Of a DNA stretch of 64,000 bases, positions 20,356 to 31,631 are shown in pieces. A program made the position numbers and the translations under genes. The notes beneath the pieces are model-generated. The model was not told the origin of the DNA and did no database searches. It saw only the letters and a program-made list of their open reading frames with translations. Origin of the DNA: Knoxdaviesia capensis. Its lineage: Eukaryota; Ascomycota; Sordariomycetes; Microascales; Gondwanamycetaceae. The stretch covers positions 986,151 through 1,050,150 of the forward strand of contig LNGK01000007.1 of assembly GCA_001510575.1 (NCBI GenBank), given 5' to 3'. Every line of letters starts with the position of its first letter. Positions within the stretch are counted from its first letter, which is position 1.

Positions 20356-23300
20356 ACGACTTGGGGTATCCGACATGTGCAGTACAGTACTGTTCATTCC
20401 GAGGCTAGGGGACACAGGCAAATGGTGTCTGTCTTACTGTTGTTTGCTGGAGGCTTAGACGTGAATCACAGTTTGTTCTTTTTGCGTGAGACAAACCTCC
20501 TGAACAAACCCAACAGCACAAGTACGCGGAAGAGGCCACAGTACGAGACTGTCATTAGATACGAAGTCCCCCCTTGGGCGGAAGCTGAAAAAAAAGAAAG
20601 AAAGAAAGACCACCGTCTAGACTCTCCCTTATTTTGCCCTCGGCGCGCGGACGAATAATCCGAGTGTCAGTGAGGGTTTTTCCGTGCCTGAGGCCATAAA
20701 TGAAGCAGCCTAGGACCGGACGGAGGCGAAAATTTTGAGGGACAGGGGGAGGGGAGGGACCACATATTATCAAAATCCACACACACACACACCTTTATGA
20801 AAAAAGACGAGATGGATGAGGAAAACAAAAACAAAAAAAAGGAATAACGTTGCCACAGGGGGAACTAGGGAGAAGGAAATGAATTGGTGAAAGGAGAGGA
20901 CTATCATGCACAGGCCCGCTCTGCTTGCTTTTTTGGCGGTGGCTAACGGATTTGCATGAGTTGCGTGTAAGTCTGCATCTTTCGCGAGCAGACCACGACG
21001 AACAATGGCCAAGGTACTAAACACGAACCTTGCAGCAGCTCACCTCATTCCAGGACGTGTTGCAGGCCGAGTCTCAGGTCCTTTGCCGGCAAGTTACAAA
21101 CAGCAGCGCATCATTAGACAGGCCCTATTGAAGTTCGAGAATGAAGTGTGATTATGCACCCCGAGAGACAGGAGGAGATTTCTCGGGCTTTTTTTTCTTT
21201 TCTTCTCTTCTTTTCCCCTTGGACACTTTTAAAATGTCAGGGAGACCAGCTTCCGGGGCACGGAGCCCGATTTTCGAGGTTGTGGTGAAGATCCCAAGAG
21301 GCAAGAGCCATACGCCGGCGCTCCGGGGAAGCAGCGGGATGACGTGGGTGCTGGGTTTTTGTGATTAGTGGACATGTGCAGTACCGGTAAAGTACGTGCA
21401 GCTACTCTCCGACCGACGGCGAATGAATTAGGCGAGAGAGGTACTATGCAAGTACTGGTGCCCACAACAAGCAGAGTGAGCTACATATATTACGGAGTCA
21501 GGAAGCAAAGTGGTAAATTGCAAAATTGCTGGACCCAAAAGACTGGACCAAACTCCGGGAAGAACAGGGATGGAATCGAAGGAATTCTTTGGGGCTATCT
21601 TTCCTCCGGCTGGAAGTTATGGCTGGCCGCGGAGTATTTGGGGGGACTGACGTACTAATCATACGGAGTCACAGCGTAAAGTGTACCTTGGCCTTGGGAG
21701 TGTGCACCGCCAGGCAGCAGAATTTCCCAGCGGGATCGTGTGCCCCCCTCCAAACGTGAATCTGCGCACGTGTGCGTGGGCATGTAACAGCGGGCGGGCA
21801 GGAAAGGAGCAGCTTCGGAAAGGATCGGTAGCGTGCTCCGTAGCCTGGGAGTTGGGTTTGGCGGCGGGCTTTGATTCATTCGTCAGCAGCTGTGCCTGGT
21901 ACCTCGGGCTGTCCTCTCGCGATGGCCACTACGTTTTGGGCGTTCGTACTGTCGACGTGGACGTCGTTGGTAGTGAAAGCTGCTCACTTCCCATATTTCA
22001 GTTGCTCGTAAGCCACTCACTCCTATGCGCGTTCACACCATGGCCTGCCTCCCTTGCCGTTGTTGTTTTCCCTGTGATTTTCACGTCCTGCCGTATCAGC
22101 CAAACGGCACAAACAGCCAAATTGCCCAGGAAAACAACCAGCCAGCTTCATGCACGCTAGTCTGTATGCGGTTTAGCGTCCTCAAAAAAAGTGCTTCCGG
22201 GCGATTCCGCGGGTGGCCCTTCCAGTACCCCCCTGCCACCACTAATTTTTGCCTGGTCTTTTCTTGAAATTGTTATTGCGCTGATTATAGACCTTTTTCT
22301 TCGGGACGATGGTTTTGTTTCGAAAAAGTAAGTGAAGATGTGTGAAGATACTCCTGTGAAGAGAGCCCACTGAAGGGACAGGTCGCTATAGGGGGCGACT
22401 CTTGTGTCATACGTGGTCTCCTGAAGCTTGAGTAGTCGTCGTTGCTGGTTAGCCACAGCCAGCCACGGCAGGCGCTCCTGTTCCTGCCGCAAAACATGTG
22501 CAGCTTCCTGCTCCTGCCTTCAAATTTCGTGACCCAACCTGCCTCCTTCCTCACTTGTTCCGGACCGACCTCCGACTCAAGCACGTAAAATACGCTCCTT
22601 CCCATGGCTGGCGGCCATCAAGTAATCCACAGCCGTTGATTCGCATAATACCTGGAAGGAGGCCTGTCGTGTCCCGGTTGTGCCTTCCCTGTCTCTGCCA
22701 TCCCGGCCCTGCTCTTTCCAGTTCCCTGGAATAGGCCCATCACACGGGACCACACTGCAACTTCCTTCTCTCCGTAGGTATTTCACAGCTGTGTGTGACT
22801 ACTGTAGACTGGCTTTTGCGCTGATAATCGCTGCTAACCCCGGCTCGTTCCTTCCTGCTTCTGCGTGCTTCCTTCTTCTTCCTCTATTTGGCTTGGACTA
22901 GCAATTCAAACCCACACGGCACTAACCCGAAAAGCTGTTGCTTGCACCTTCCCTCCTCCCATCCCCCTCCCCTATTTTGGAACCCTCGTATGGCTGGCTG
23001 GTGGTTCCTACCCTTGCCAAAATTCCTGATATATGGGAAAACCCTCCAATCTGGTTTTTACGCCCTCCTCCTTTTCTCCGTCTTTTCTTGGCTCTCGACT
23101 TTTTTTTTATACCAACCATCCCTCGTTGACTCTTTTTCTTCCCTCCATCCAAACTTTTTTTTTCCTCTTCTCTTCTTCCACACATCCACATTCCTCAATC
23201 ACCAACTTTATATACCTCGTAAAAGAGTATCGTGGACACACTTGATCTTGTCGTTGTCCCTTGTTCACTCTTTTTCTTATTTATTAATTGATCTTTCTAA

Positions 23301-23759
23301 TATCTTCTTTCTCTCTCTTCTTGTTGCTGCTTCTATGTTTTTCTCTCCTTCTTTATTTTTTTAATGGTGATATTATAAGCTTCAATTGCTTTTCTGCAAC
23401 CCTCACACTTGAGCCTCTCTCTCTCGCTCCTTTTCCCTCCTTACCCTCAAAATCCAATTCTGTCCACTTGGGACCGCGCGTTTGTTTGACGGCGTCTACG
23501 GCTGTCAAATGAACCTGCAATTGCCATTACCCATTTCTCTCTCTGCGTGCGTTGCTCTCTCCTTCTCTTGGCGCATTACACGTGTGACTGGCTCCGGTGG
23601 TGATGATCGACGACGAATATCGCGTGCCACACTCGAAAAAGAGCTCCCACACTCGATAGATGCACATTGCGCGCGGATACGCGCTCTCTTCCGTTGCTAA
23701 CTGTTCGGCTATCTTCCTCCTCTTCTAGTCCCTCCCCTCCTTTGGGTGTCATTTTCTAA

Positions 23760-26700
23760 ATGCCCACCATCTACTCTTCTCTCTACCACAACTTCATCCG
23801 GCAAGGATTGACAAAGTCGTTTGCTAACGGTTACGCCCAATCGGTCGTTGCCGCTACTCACCCGCACATCCTCAATACCCAAAGCCGTCCTTCGTTCTCG
23901 CGACGCAGCAGCCAGCGCTTCAGCCGCCTCCACGCTCTCCAGCTCCAGAACGCCTTCCACACCGAGCGCCAGACCTCGGCCTCAACCGCGCTCTCGCAAG
24001 ACAACCGCCATGAGCGCATTCTAGGTCACGGAGGCCTCGATGCCTACTTTGAGGCGCTTAAGAACGTCCAGGAAGAGTCTGCCGAGGGTGAAGCCGAAGA
24101 ATGGTCCCAGCATCAGTTCCAGAACACCATCGGATGGAAGCAATCTGAGGATCTGGCCGCTGTCCCTGAAGATGTTGTCGATGAGGAGATTGCCGCCCAA
24201 GAGTCGACCGAGAATGCCGACTCGTTATTACAGGCCCACGCCGAAGCTGCTGCCGTAGATGATGTGGCTGTTGCATCGCCTGCTCAAGCCGACGACTTTG
24301 TCTTCCTCAACAGCCCTGTGCTCAGCATCCACGACTTGAGCCTCGACGGCCGCGTCTCGCCTCACTCGGACATTGCCCTTGCCCACATCGACGCTGCTCT
24401 TCACCGGGAGGCCAAGCTCCGCGACCACCTCGAGTCGCAGTCTGTCGACCCGGCTTCACTTCTGCACAAGCCGTCGTCGCTTTCCGTCTCGCGCACCCAG
24501 TCTCCCTTTGCGAGATCCGATATCTCCGGCAGCTCCCGGCGTCTTCTGCGCCCCGCTTCTCCGCCTGTTTCACCGCAGTCGCTGGCCTACGCCGAGCACC
24601 TTCGTGCTCTGGCCAAGGTTGGACGCTATGCCGAAATCCCGGCCGTCTTTGAAGCCATGCTGGTCGCTGATATCACCCCTCTCCCCACCGCCTACAATGC
24701 TCTCCTTGCTGCTGCCGTCAACCTTCCCGTTGACAAGCCGGAGATCATTTCCAAGGCTCTCGATGTCTACACTGACATGAAGCGCCGCCGTGTGGCGCCC
24801 AATGCCGAGACCTACGATATCATGGTCAGCCTGCTGGCTTCGCGGTCTCTTGAGGTGTCTGCCCAGCGCAAGGCTTTGGAAGACAAGCGCGCCCGCTTCG
24901 GTGGAATGGATGAGCCCGGCAAGTTTATGCTTGCCTCGCACGAGTTTGAGTATGCCATTCTTGGCGAGGACAACCGCCTCGATCTGGCCATCAAGCTGTT
25001 TGACTCGTCGGTCTCTTCGCACGCTGCCGCCTACTCGGCCGACACTTACCGCCAATTGATCTCGGCCTGCGCCTCGAATGGCCGCTTGCCCGACATGATG
25101 CGCCTGTTTGAGCACATGGAGGCCAGCCGCGTGGCGCCTTACGGCTCCATCTTCCCCCCGATGATTACCTTGTTCGCCACCTCGGGTGACCTGGTCAGCG
25201 CTGTCGAGTGCTACAACGAGTACAAGCAGCTTGCCATCGCCAACGACAAGGGCGATAACACTCTGCTTGATCGCGCTGACGCCGACGTCTACGCCGCTGT
25301 CATTCACGCCTACATCATCTGCGGCAAGCTGGATGGTGCCATGACCTTCTACGAGAAGATTGTTGCTCTCTATGGAGTGTCCTCGGCCGATATTGCCGGC
25401 TCTATTGTCAGCAGCGGCCTGGTCAAGGCTTTCCTCGACCGTGGCATCTACTCTGAGGCTCTTCACTGGGCCCAGTCTCTTGAGGACAAGGCCGCTCGCC
25501 CATCGCTGCTGTCCAATGTGGCCGTTGTGGCTGCCGACCACGGCGATTGGCACACTGCCAACGCTGCCTTCATGCAGATCCCCCCCGGATCTTCGCACTT
25601 CGTCAGTGCTGTGTCGGCCATGGTTGCCTTGAGCGTGCGGTCGGGCGATGTGATGTCTGCTTCCAAGTACTGGCAGGCGCTGATGGGCTCCAACGTTCCG
25701 GTTTCCGCCGGTATGGTTGAGCCCACCGCCATGTTTGCTGTGGCTCTCATTGGCTCTGGCCAGGTTGCCGAGGGCCTCACCCAGGCGGAGATGATGTTCG
25801 AACGCATTCGCGCCTCGGCTGTTGCCGAGGGCCGCACCGTCGCTCAGGTTGTCGAAGAGATCGAGGAGGGTCTGGAGTTCATCACGCGCTTCATGTCTTC
25901 GCGCGGCCTGACTGACCCGCGTGTGGCTCTGGCTGCCACCCCGGCCCCGTCGCTTTCCGCTACCCTCGTGTCTGCTTCGGGCCTGTCGGTGGCTTCTCCC
26001 GCCATGACCGTGGCTTCCACTGCGATTGCTGCCGTTCCTTCGGCCACCCACACGGCCGAGGACTCTTACGACCCGTATGCTCGCAACACCGACTTCCGTG
26101 GCTCTGCCCTGATTGCTGAGGATCTCGAGGGCCCTCGCCTGCGCAAGGGTCCCCGCCTTAATGATGCTCTGGGACGTTTCCGGAACATGCGCCGCGCCGG
26201 CCGTCACCCCCGCTACATCACCTATGCCAAGCTGATTACTGCGGCGTCCCGAGAGGGAAAGATCGATCTGTGCAAGGACATTCTCGCTATGGCCCGTTCG
26301 GACATCCCGCTCCAGCCCCAGTTTGCCGTTGTGCGCTACGGCTGGTCTTCGATCCTGGATGCCATGATTGGTGCCGAGCTCGCTGTTGGCAACCGTGGAG
26401 CTGCCGAGGAACTGCACCAGGAGCTTCTCCGCATTGGGGCTACTCCCACCGCTAACACGTACGGCCTGTACATTACGACGCTGAAGGAGTCGACCAAGAC
26501 GTTTGACGAGGCATCGGAGGCTGTTAAGATCTTCCACCGTGCCAAGAACGAGGGTGTTGAGCCCAGCTCGTTCCTGTACAACGCTCTCATTGGAAAGCTG
26601 GGCAAGGCCCGCCGCATCGACGACTGCCTGTTCTACTTCTCGGAGATGCGTGCCCTCGGCATCAAGCCCACTTCGGTTACCTACGGAACCATTGTGAACG

Positions 26701-27452
26701 CTCTGTGCCGCGTCAGCGACGAGAAGTTTGCCGAGGAGCTGTTCGATGAGATGGAGGCCATGCCTAACTACAAGGCTCGTCCGGCCCCGTACAACAGCAT
26801 GATGCAGTTCTTCCTGACCACCAAGCACGAGAAGGCCAAGGTGATTGAGTACTACCAGCGGATGAAGGCCCGTGGTATCTCGCCCACCTCGCACACCTAC
26901 AAGCTGCTCATCGACACGCACGCCACCCTGGAGCCTCTGGACATGGAGTCTGCCGAGTCTATTCTGGACGAGATGCGCAGCGCTGGCCAGGTTGCTGAGC
27001 CGGTGCACCACGCTGCTCTGATCCACGCCCGCGGCTGTGTGCAGCACGATCTGGAGGGAGCCCGCAAGATGTTCGACAAGGTTCTTGCCGACGCGACGGT
27101 GCCCATCAGCGCCAGCCTGTTCCAGGCCATGTTCGAGGCCATGGTTGCCAACCACCAGGTTAGCCAGACCGAGCCTCTTCTTGGCCTGATGCGCCGCCAC
27201 CGTGTGGAGCTGACGCCCTACATTGCCAACACGCTCATCCATGGATGGGCTGCTGCCGGTGGCATTGACCGGTCGCGGGCCATCTTCGATGCCGTTGGCC
27301 GCGAGCGCCGTGAGCCCAGCACGTACGAGGCCATGACGCGGGCCTACCTCTCGGTCGAGGAGCGTGAGAAGGCCCAGGGCATTGTCAGTGAGATGATGAG
27401 CCGGGGATACCCCAGTGCGGTGGTGAACAAGGTGCTGGAGCTGCTTAGCTGA
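23760..27452 (+). CDS. Large pentatricopeptide-repeat (PPR) protein, probably mitochondrial RNA-binding
   Basis: A single uninterrupted frame of 1230 residues. The N-terminus (MPTIYSSLYHNFIRQGLTKS, then Arg/Ser-rich RRSSQRFSRLH) lacks early acidic residues and fits a mitochondrial presequence. Two repeat blocks are visible, each with several 35-residue PPR motifs. The first spans about residues 280-560 (PTAYNALLAAAV, VAPNAETYDIMVSLLA, TYRQLISACASNGRLPDMM). The second spans about 820-1225 (YITYAKLITAASREGKIDLC, SFLYNALIGKLGKARRIDDC, PTSVTYGTIVNALCRV). An acidic/Ala-rich linker with Ser-rich tracts separates N-terminus and repeats. The layout resembles the large Pezizomycotina PPR proteins related to Neurospora cya-5, required for expression of mitochondrially encoded respiratory subunits. 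The exact target RNA is not known. The start is the first ATG after a CT-rich leader. Confidence 0.88.
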   Translation: MPTIYSSLYHNFIRQGLTKSFANGYAQSVVAATHPHILNTQSRPSFSRRSSQRFSRLHALQLQNAFHTERQTSASTALSQDNRHERILGHGGLDAYFEALKNVQEESAEGEAEEWSQHQFQNTIGWKQSEDLAAVPEDVVDEEIAAQESTENADSLLQAHAEAAAVDDVAVASPAQADDFVFLNSPVLSIHDLSLDGRVSPHSDIALAHIDAALHREAKLRDHLESQSVDPASLLHKPSSLSVSRTQSPFARSDISGSSRRLLRPASPPVSPQSLAYAEHLRALAKVGRYAEIPAVFEAMLVADITPLPTAYNALLAAAVNLPVDKPEIISKALDVYTDMKRRRVAPNAETYDIMVSLLASRSLEVSAQRKALEDKRARFGGMDEPGKFMLASHEFEYAILGEDNRLDLAIKLFDSSVSSHAAAYSADTYRQLISACASNGRLPDMMRLFEHMEASRVAPYGSIFPPMITLFATSGDLVSAVECYNEYKQLAIANDKGDNTLLDRADADVYAAVIHAYIICGKLDGAMTFYEKIVALYGVSSADIAGSIVSSGLVKAFLDRGIYSEALHWAQSLEDKAARPSLLSNVAVVAADHGDWHTANAAFMQIPPGSSHFVSAVSAMVALSVRSGDVMSASKYWQALMGSNVPVSAGMVEPTAMFAVALIGSGQVAEGLTQAEMMFERIRASAVAEGRTVAQVVEEIEEGLEFITRFMSSRGLTDPRVALAATPAPSLSATLVSASGLSVASPAMTVASTAIAAVPSATHTAEDSYDPYARNTDFRGSALIAEDLEGPRLRKGPRLNDALGRFRNMRRAGRHPRYITYAKLITAASREGKIDLCKDILAMARSDIPLQPQFAVVRYGWSSILDAMIGAELAVGNRGAAEELHQELLRIGATPTANTYGLYITTLKESTKTFDEASEAVKIFHRAKNEGVEPSSFLYNALIGKLGKARRIDDCLFYFSEMRALGIKPTSVTYGTIVNALCRVSDEKFAEELFDEMEAMPNYKARPAPYNSMMQFFLTTKHEKAKVIEYYQRMKARGISPTSHTYKLLIDTHATLEPLDMESAESILDEMRSAGQVAEPVHHAALIHARGCVQHDLEGARKMFDKVLADATVPISASLFQAMFEAMVANHQVSQTEPLLGLMRRHRVELTPYIANTLIHGWAAAGGIDRSRAIFDAVGRERREPSTYEAMTRAYLSVEEREKAQGIVSEMMSRGYPSAVVNKVLELLS

Positions 27453-28714
27453 AAGGCCAAAATGCATTCCTCATCGTTTTTTTCCTTCCTCTCTCTCTCA
27501 CCAATGGTGATGCCCGACTCGACATGAGTCTCTTTTCTCGATGCTGGTCGTCTCCCCATTTTTCTTTTCTTCTTTTTCCACCCTTCTTCCCCTTTTCTAG
27601 TTTGATTTAATTTGTTTCTGCTTCGCAAAACTGGAGTGATTCGGGATCGTGATATCAAATCGGAGCCGGTTTAAATACATGGCTTCCCACTTGCTTTTTT
27701 TCCTCATTTCCTGCTCGGAGTTTCTGTTTCTGCTTTTTTCTTCTGATTTCCCCGCGAGCCAGTTTGCTTTTCTGCATTTTTCTGCCTGATATCGTATAGA
27801 ACGGCGGCAACTCAACATCTCAACTCTGCATATACCACAACCCAACAGTCGACACGAAGAAGACGATGACAAAAAAACACACACACACTTACACGCACAC
27901 ATTGAGATTCTCTCAATGGAGAAAGAAATCCCATAATATTTTGACGGATGACCCAGCATTTATCAGGAAGGATTTGGATGATACCCACACAAACTTCACC
28001 GGGGAAGACATTTTATACTGCTTTTTTTGTTTTTGATTTTTCGGAAATAGTGTGTGGCATGATGGGGGTATTTGGTTTTTGCATTTGCTTTTTTTTCGTT
28101 TCGGGTTACATCGGGTTGGGTGAACGGAACATCTCCAGGTCGGACACTCACTCACACTTTACGGCCTTGGTCAACGAGTTGATCTGTGAGGCGGAAGACC
28201 TGTGTGGAAGATGATTCCTGGGCTTACTGGGTTTTGTTTTTGCTTTTGAGTTTTTACACTGGGTTCATAAAATTTGGGGGTCATCATCATCATTCTGGAA
28301 ATCATCGGAAGGGAGCGGAAATGTTGGCTTCTCCCGGTTCTGTTTTGGTTTCTTGTTGGGATTTCTTTTCTTTTCTTTTTTTCCTCCTCCCTATGTACCA
28401 CTTCTTTATACCGGCCCCATTGCCTTTGTTTTTCGGCATGGTGAGCAAAAGACCATAGAAAGACCTGTAACATGAATTTGCTGGTCGTCAGTCAGGCAGA
28501 CTGCTTTTTTAACTTCACCTTTTTTTTTTTGGATTCCTTTTGCAGGTGTGATTGACATGCAGTTGAGTGATACACGAGATCTTAGTGGAGTGTGTGTCTG
28601 TAAACAGACAGGAACATGATGCTTGATAAATGTAAAAGTGGATATAGATGCTAATAAACTTTTGTGTATGAAGAAACAAAACGCCCAATATGAACACAGA
28701 GATATATATACAGT
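27453..28714. other. Convergent intergenic region, PPR / ABC ATPase
   Basis: 3' flanks of two convergent genes. T-rich on the plus strand up to about 28450, with CA repeats near 27883-27900. No gene recognised. Confidence 0.6.
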
Positions 28715-30817
28715 TTACATGCCCCAGATGGCCGCCCACGCAGCATCATCATGCCGCATGGGCCGGTCGACGGACCCGAAGCGGGCCGGCAAGCCGGAGT
28801 TGGCCTCGGGCAGACAGATCCACTGGCGGATGCAATCGGGGATTTCGTCGCGCAGGTGGCTGATGCAGATCAAGGCCTGGTGGGCCGACAGCCCGCCGAT
28901 GGTCGTCGTTGCTGTCGGGGCTGTGGCTGCGGAGCCGGAACCGGGAGCAGCGGCGGCGGCGGCAGGGGTGGGGGCGGCGGCGACGACGAGCCCGGAGGTG
29001 AGGAACTCGGCGCACTTGTCGCGCACGGCGGCGTCCATGCCGCTGAAGGCCTCGTCGAGCACGACGATGTCGCAGCGCCTGAGCACCGCGCGGAGGAACA
29101 GGGCCACGCGCTGCGCCGAGAAGGAGAGTTCGTGGAAGAGGAGGGTGTCGGCCCAGGCTGTCGGGAGGGTGGCGGGGTCCGGGCTGTGGCCGTGGCCGTG
29201 GTGGCCGTGGCGGTTGTGGTGGTGGGAGTGGGTGCGGGGCGTGGGGTGCAACTCGGCCGCAAAAGCCCGCAGGGCGGCGTCGACCGCCGCCTCGGCGGCG
29301 GCGTCCATGCGCGGGCGACTGCGGAAGGTGTCCGCCCAGGCGCTGGCGAGGGCCTGGCGCACCGTCAGCGAGCGCGGGAAGTGGCGGTGCAGCTCCGGGC
29401 TGGAGTGGCCGATGCGGGCCTGGATGTCCCAGAAGGTCAGCGGCGGCAGCGGCGAGCGCGGGTCGGGCAGGCGGCTGCGGCCGAAGAGGCGGATCGGCAG
29501 CGAGTACGACTGCGGGTGGTCGGAGCAGAGCAAAGACACCAGCGTCGTCTTGCCGGAGCCGTTGGGGCCGAAGACGCCCCAGCGGTCGCCGCGGCGCACG
29601 GTCCAGTGCAGGCCGGGGAGCGGCGGGGGCGCGGGTTCGGCGGTGGTGGCCGGGGGCGGGTTGGTCCAGTTGCCGAGGGCGATTTTGGGGCCGTAGCGCA
29701 CTTGGATGCCCTGGAGTTCGACGAGCGGCTCGGCGGGGTGGTGCGGGGCGTGGGGAGTCGGCGGGCGAGAAGACGATGAAGGCGGCGCCNNNNNNNNNNN
29801 NNNNNNNNNNNNNNNNNNNNNNNNNNNNNNNNNNNNNNNNNNNNNNNNNNNNNNNNNNNNNNNNNNNNNNNNNNNNNNNNNNNNNNNNNNNNNNNNNNNN
29901 NNNNNNNNNNNNNNNNNNNNNNNNNNNNNNNNNNNNNNNNNNNNNNNNNNNNNNNNNNNNNNNNNNNNNNNNNNNNNNNNNNNNNNNNNNNNNNNNNNNN
30001 NNNNNNNNNNNNNNNNNNNNNNNNNNNNNNNNNNNNNNNNNNNNNNNNNNNNNNNNNNNNNNNNNNNNNNNNNNNNNNNNNNNNNNNNNNNNNNNNNNNN
30101 NNNNNNNNNNNNNNNNNNNNNNNNNNNNNNNNNNNNNNNNNNNNNNNNNNNNNNNNNNNNNNNNNNNNNNNNNNNNNNNNNNNNNNNNNNNNNNNNNNNN
30201 NNNNNNNNNNNNNNNNNNNNNNNNNNNNNNNNNNNNNNNNNNNNNNNNNNNNNNNNNNNNNNNNNNNNNNNNNNNNNNNNNNNNNNNNNNNNNNNNNNNN
30301 NNNNNNNNNNNNNNNNNNNNNNNNNNNNNNNNNNNNNNNNNNNNNNNNNNNNNNNNNNNNNNNNNNNNNNNNNNNNNNNNNNNNNNNNNNNNNNNNNNNN
30401 NNNNNNNNNNNNNNNNNNNNNNNNNNNNNNNNNNNNNNNNNNNNNNNNNNNNNNNNNNNNNNNNNNNNNNNNNNNNNNNNNNNNNNNNNNNNNNNNNNNN
30501 NNNNNNNNNNNNNNNNNNNNNNNNNNNNNNNNNNNNNNNNNNNNNNNNNNNNNNNNNNNNNNNNNNNNNNNNNNNNNNNNNNNNNNNNNNNNNNNNNNNN
30601 NNNNNNNNNNNNNNNNNNNNNNNNNNNNNNNNNNNNNNNNNNNNNNNNNNNNNNNNNNNNNNNNNNNNNNNNNNNNNNNNNNGGGGGGCTGGGACTCAGA
30701 GTCTGCGGGAGTGGTTGCTGTTGTTGGGTGCCGGCGGTAGAACACGGCGTTGGAGATGTGGACGAGCGGCAGTGTGTCTGTGCCGGCTACGGCCGAGGTG
30801 GTGAAGCGCCGGAGCAT
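28715..30817 (-). CDS. ABC-type ATPase without visible membrane segments, interrupted by assembly gap
   Basis: The N-terminal part (30817-30683, MLRRFTTSAVAGTDTLPLVH, presequence-like) and the C-terminal nucleotide-binding domain (29789-28715) are separated by an N gap, so length, frame and introns inside are unknown. The visible domain has Walker A GPNGSGKTT (29543-29569), Walker B IVVLDEAFSGMD (about 29034-29069), and the switch His in CISHL (28853-28870). The ABC signature is degenerate: LSFSAQR (29108-29128) instead of LSGGQ. A His-rich insert lies between 29178 and 29238. Layout and sequence resemble the fungal family of yeast YDR061W, a mitochondrial-type ABC ATPase usually with two nucleotide-binding domains; the first would fall in the gap. 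The ATG at 30817 is preferred over upstream frame because the sequence before it is leader-like. Confidence 0.75.
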   Translation of the reverse strand: MLRRFTTSAVAGTDTLPLVHISNAVFYRRHPTTATTPADSESQPPXXXXXXXXXXXXXXXXXXXXXXXXXXXXXXXXXXXXXXXXXXXXXXXXXXXXXXXXXXXXXXXXXXXXXXXXXXXXXXXXXXXXXXXXXXXXXXXXXXXXXXXXXXXXXXXXXXXXXXXXXXXXXXXXXXXXXXXXXXXXXXXXXXXXXXXXXXXXXXXXXXXXXXXXXXXXXXXXXXXXXXXXXXXXXXXXXXXXXXXXXXXXXXXXXXXXXXXXXXXXXXXXXXXXXXXXXXXXXXXXXXXXXXXXXXXXXXXXXXXXXXXXXXXXXXXXXXXXXXXXXXXXXXXXXXXXXXXXXXAPPSSSSRPPTPHAPHHPAEPLVELQGIQVRYGPKIALGNWTNPPPATTAEPAPPPLPGLHWTVRRGDRWGVFGPNGSGKTTLVSLLCSDHPQSYSLPIRLFGRSRLPDPRSPLPPLTFWDIQARIGHSSPELHRHFPRSLTVRQALASAWADTFRSRPRMDAAAEAAVDAALRAFAAELHPTPRTHSHHHNRHGHHGHGHSPDPATLPTAWADTLLFHELSFSAQRVALFLRAVLRRCDIVVLDEAFSGMDAAVRDKCAEFLTSGLVVAAAPTPAAAAAAPGSGSAATAPTATTTIGGLSAHQALICISHLRDEIPDCIRQWICLPEANSGLPARFGSVDRPMRHDDAAWAAIWGM
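29790..30682. other. Assembly gap (893 N)
   Basis: A run of N inside the ABC ATPase gene, flanked by GC-rich, Pro/Ala-coding sequence on both sides, which is probably why assembly failed. The stated size may be an estimate. Confidence 0.99.
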
Positions 30818-31631
30818 GGTCGGAGGGTCTGGGTCCGCTCCGGGGAGGCCGCACCGGAGGAAGGGAGGGGGAGAAGGGGATGATACTACGGGAGAGGTCG
30901 CCGACACACACTCTCGATCTCTCTGAGAGTGAACCTCGCGAACAAACACAAGCAAACGCGAGCAACGCAAGCAAACGCAGCGGCGAGAGACAGAACAGAC
31001 ACTCCTCCCACACCGGAATAGAACAAGTAACCCGCTGTATATATAGTATATATATGAATATACAAGAGACACAAGAACCTTCCCCGACCGCAAAAAAAGA
31101 AAAAAAAAAATAAAGATCGTGGTGTGACTCAACGGGCAACAAGCATAATGTCCGACGTCGGCCGTTCGGTCGCTTTGTTTTCTCCCGGCAAATTTCCAAT
31201 GGTGTCGTCGGCTTTTTTGCGGGTTTCCGCTTGGGTGGATTCCTCACCGAACCTCACCGACGCACGTGACTATAGAACTCCCGCACTGTGGGCGTGCACT
31301 GTGGGTTTCGTACGTAGCTGTGTTTGCCTTGCCTGGGCCAAAAAAAGAAAGAAAGGTGGGTGGGTGATTTGCCTGGGCGACTTTCTCTGGATCATCACTC
31401 GGCTTCAACCTTTCACGACGATTATCACCACACGAATTGCACAACCTCGTCCCTTTTCGGCTCTATTCTCTTGCTGTCTCGATATTCCATCTTGTTCCGG
31501 CTCGCCTGTTTCTCCGGAGTTCATTTCCCCCTCCCCGCGCCTTTGATTCCGGCTCGTTTCCTCATACCTGAGCTTCACCCCCACCACCACCACCACTCGA
31601 CGTGCTCACACGCTCAACACTTCTGCCCACC
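30818..31631. other. Divergent promoter region, ABC ATPase / UMP1
   Basis: 814 bp shared between two divergent genes. It contains A-rich stretches and TATATATAGTATATATATG (31037-31055), and CT-rich sequence before UMP1. No gene recognised. Confidence 0.55.

Larger units (their letters stand above)
18592..23759. other. Large gene-free region, 5.2 kb
   Basis: Between the dehydrogenase and the PPR gene. It contains a GGC repeat (19004-19024), a 16-G run (20102-20117), an 8-bp tandem repeat (20332-20355) and several A or T runs. From 22900 to 23500 the plus strand becomes strongly CT-rich, with a further CT block at 23713-23750 ending in TTCTAG, a possible 5'-leader intron acceptor for the PPR gene. 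No protein or RNA gene could be supported. Confidence 0.5.

Noticed and set aside
24570..27467. 965-codon open frame antisense to the PPR gene
   Set aside because: It lies exactly opposite the real gene and is His/Gln/Gly/Leu-rich as expected from the reverse of GC-biased codons. No family motifs, no own leader.
28751..30804. Frames reading through the N gap on the plus strand
   Set aside because: Open only because N is untranslatable and GC-rich shadow sequence flanks it; the minus strand encodes the ABC ATPase motifs.
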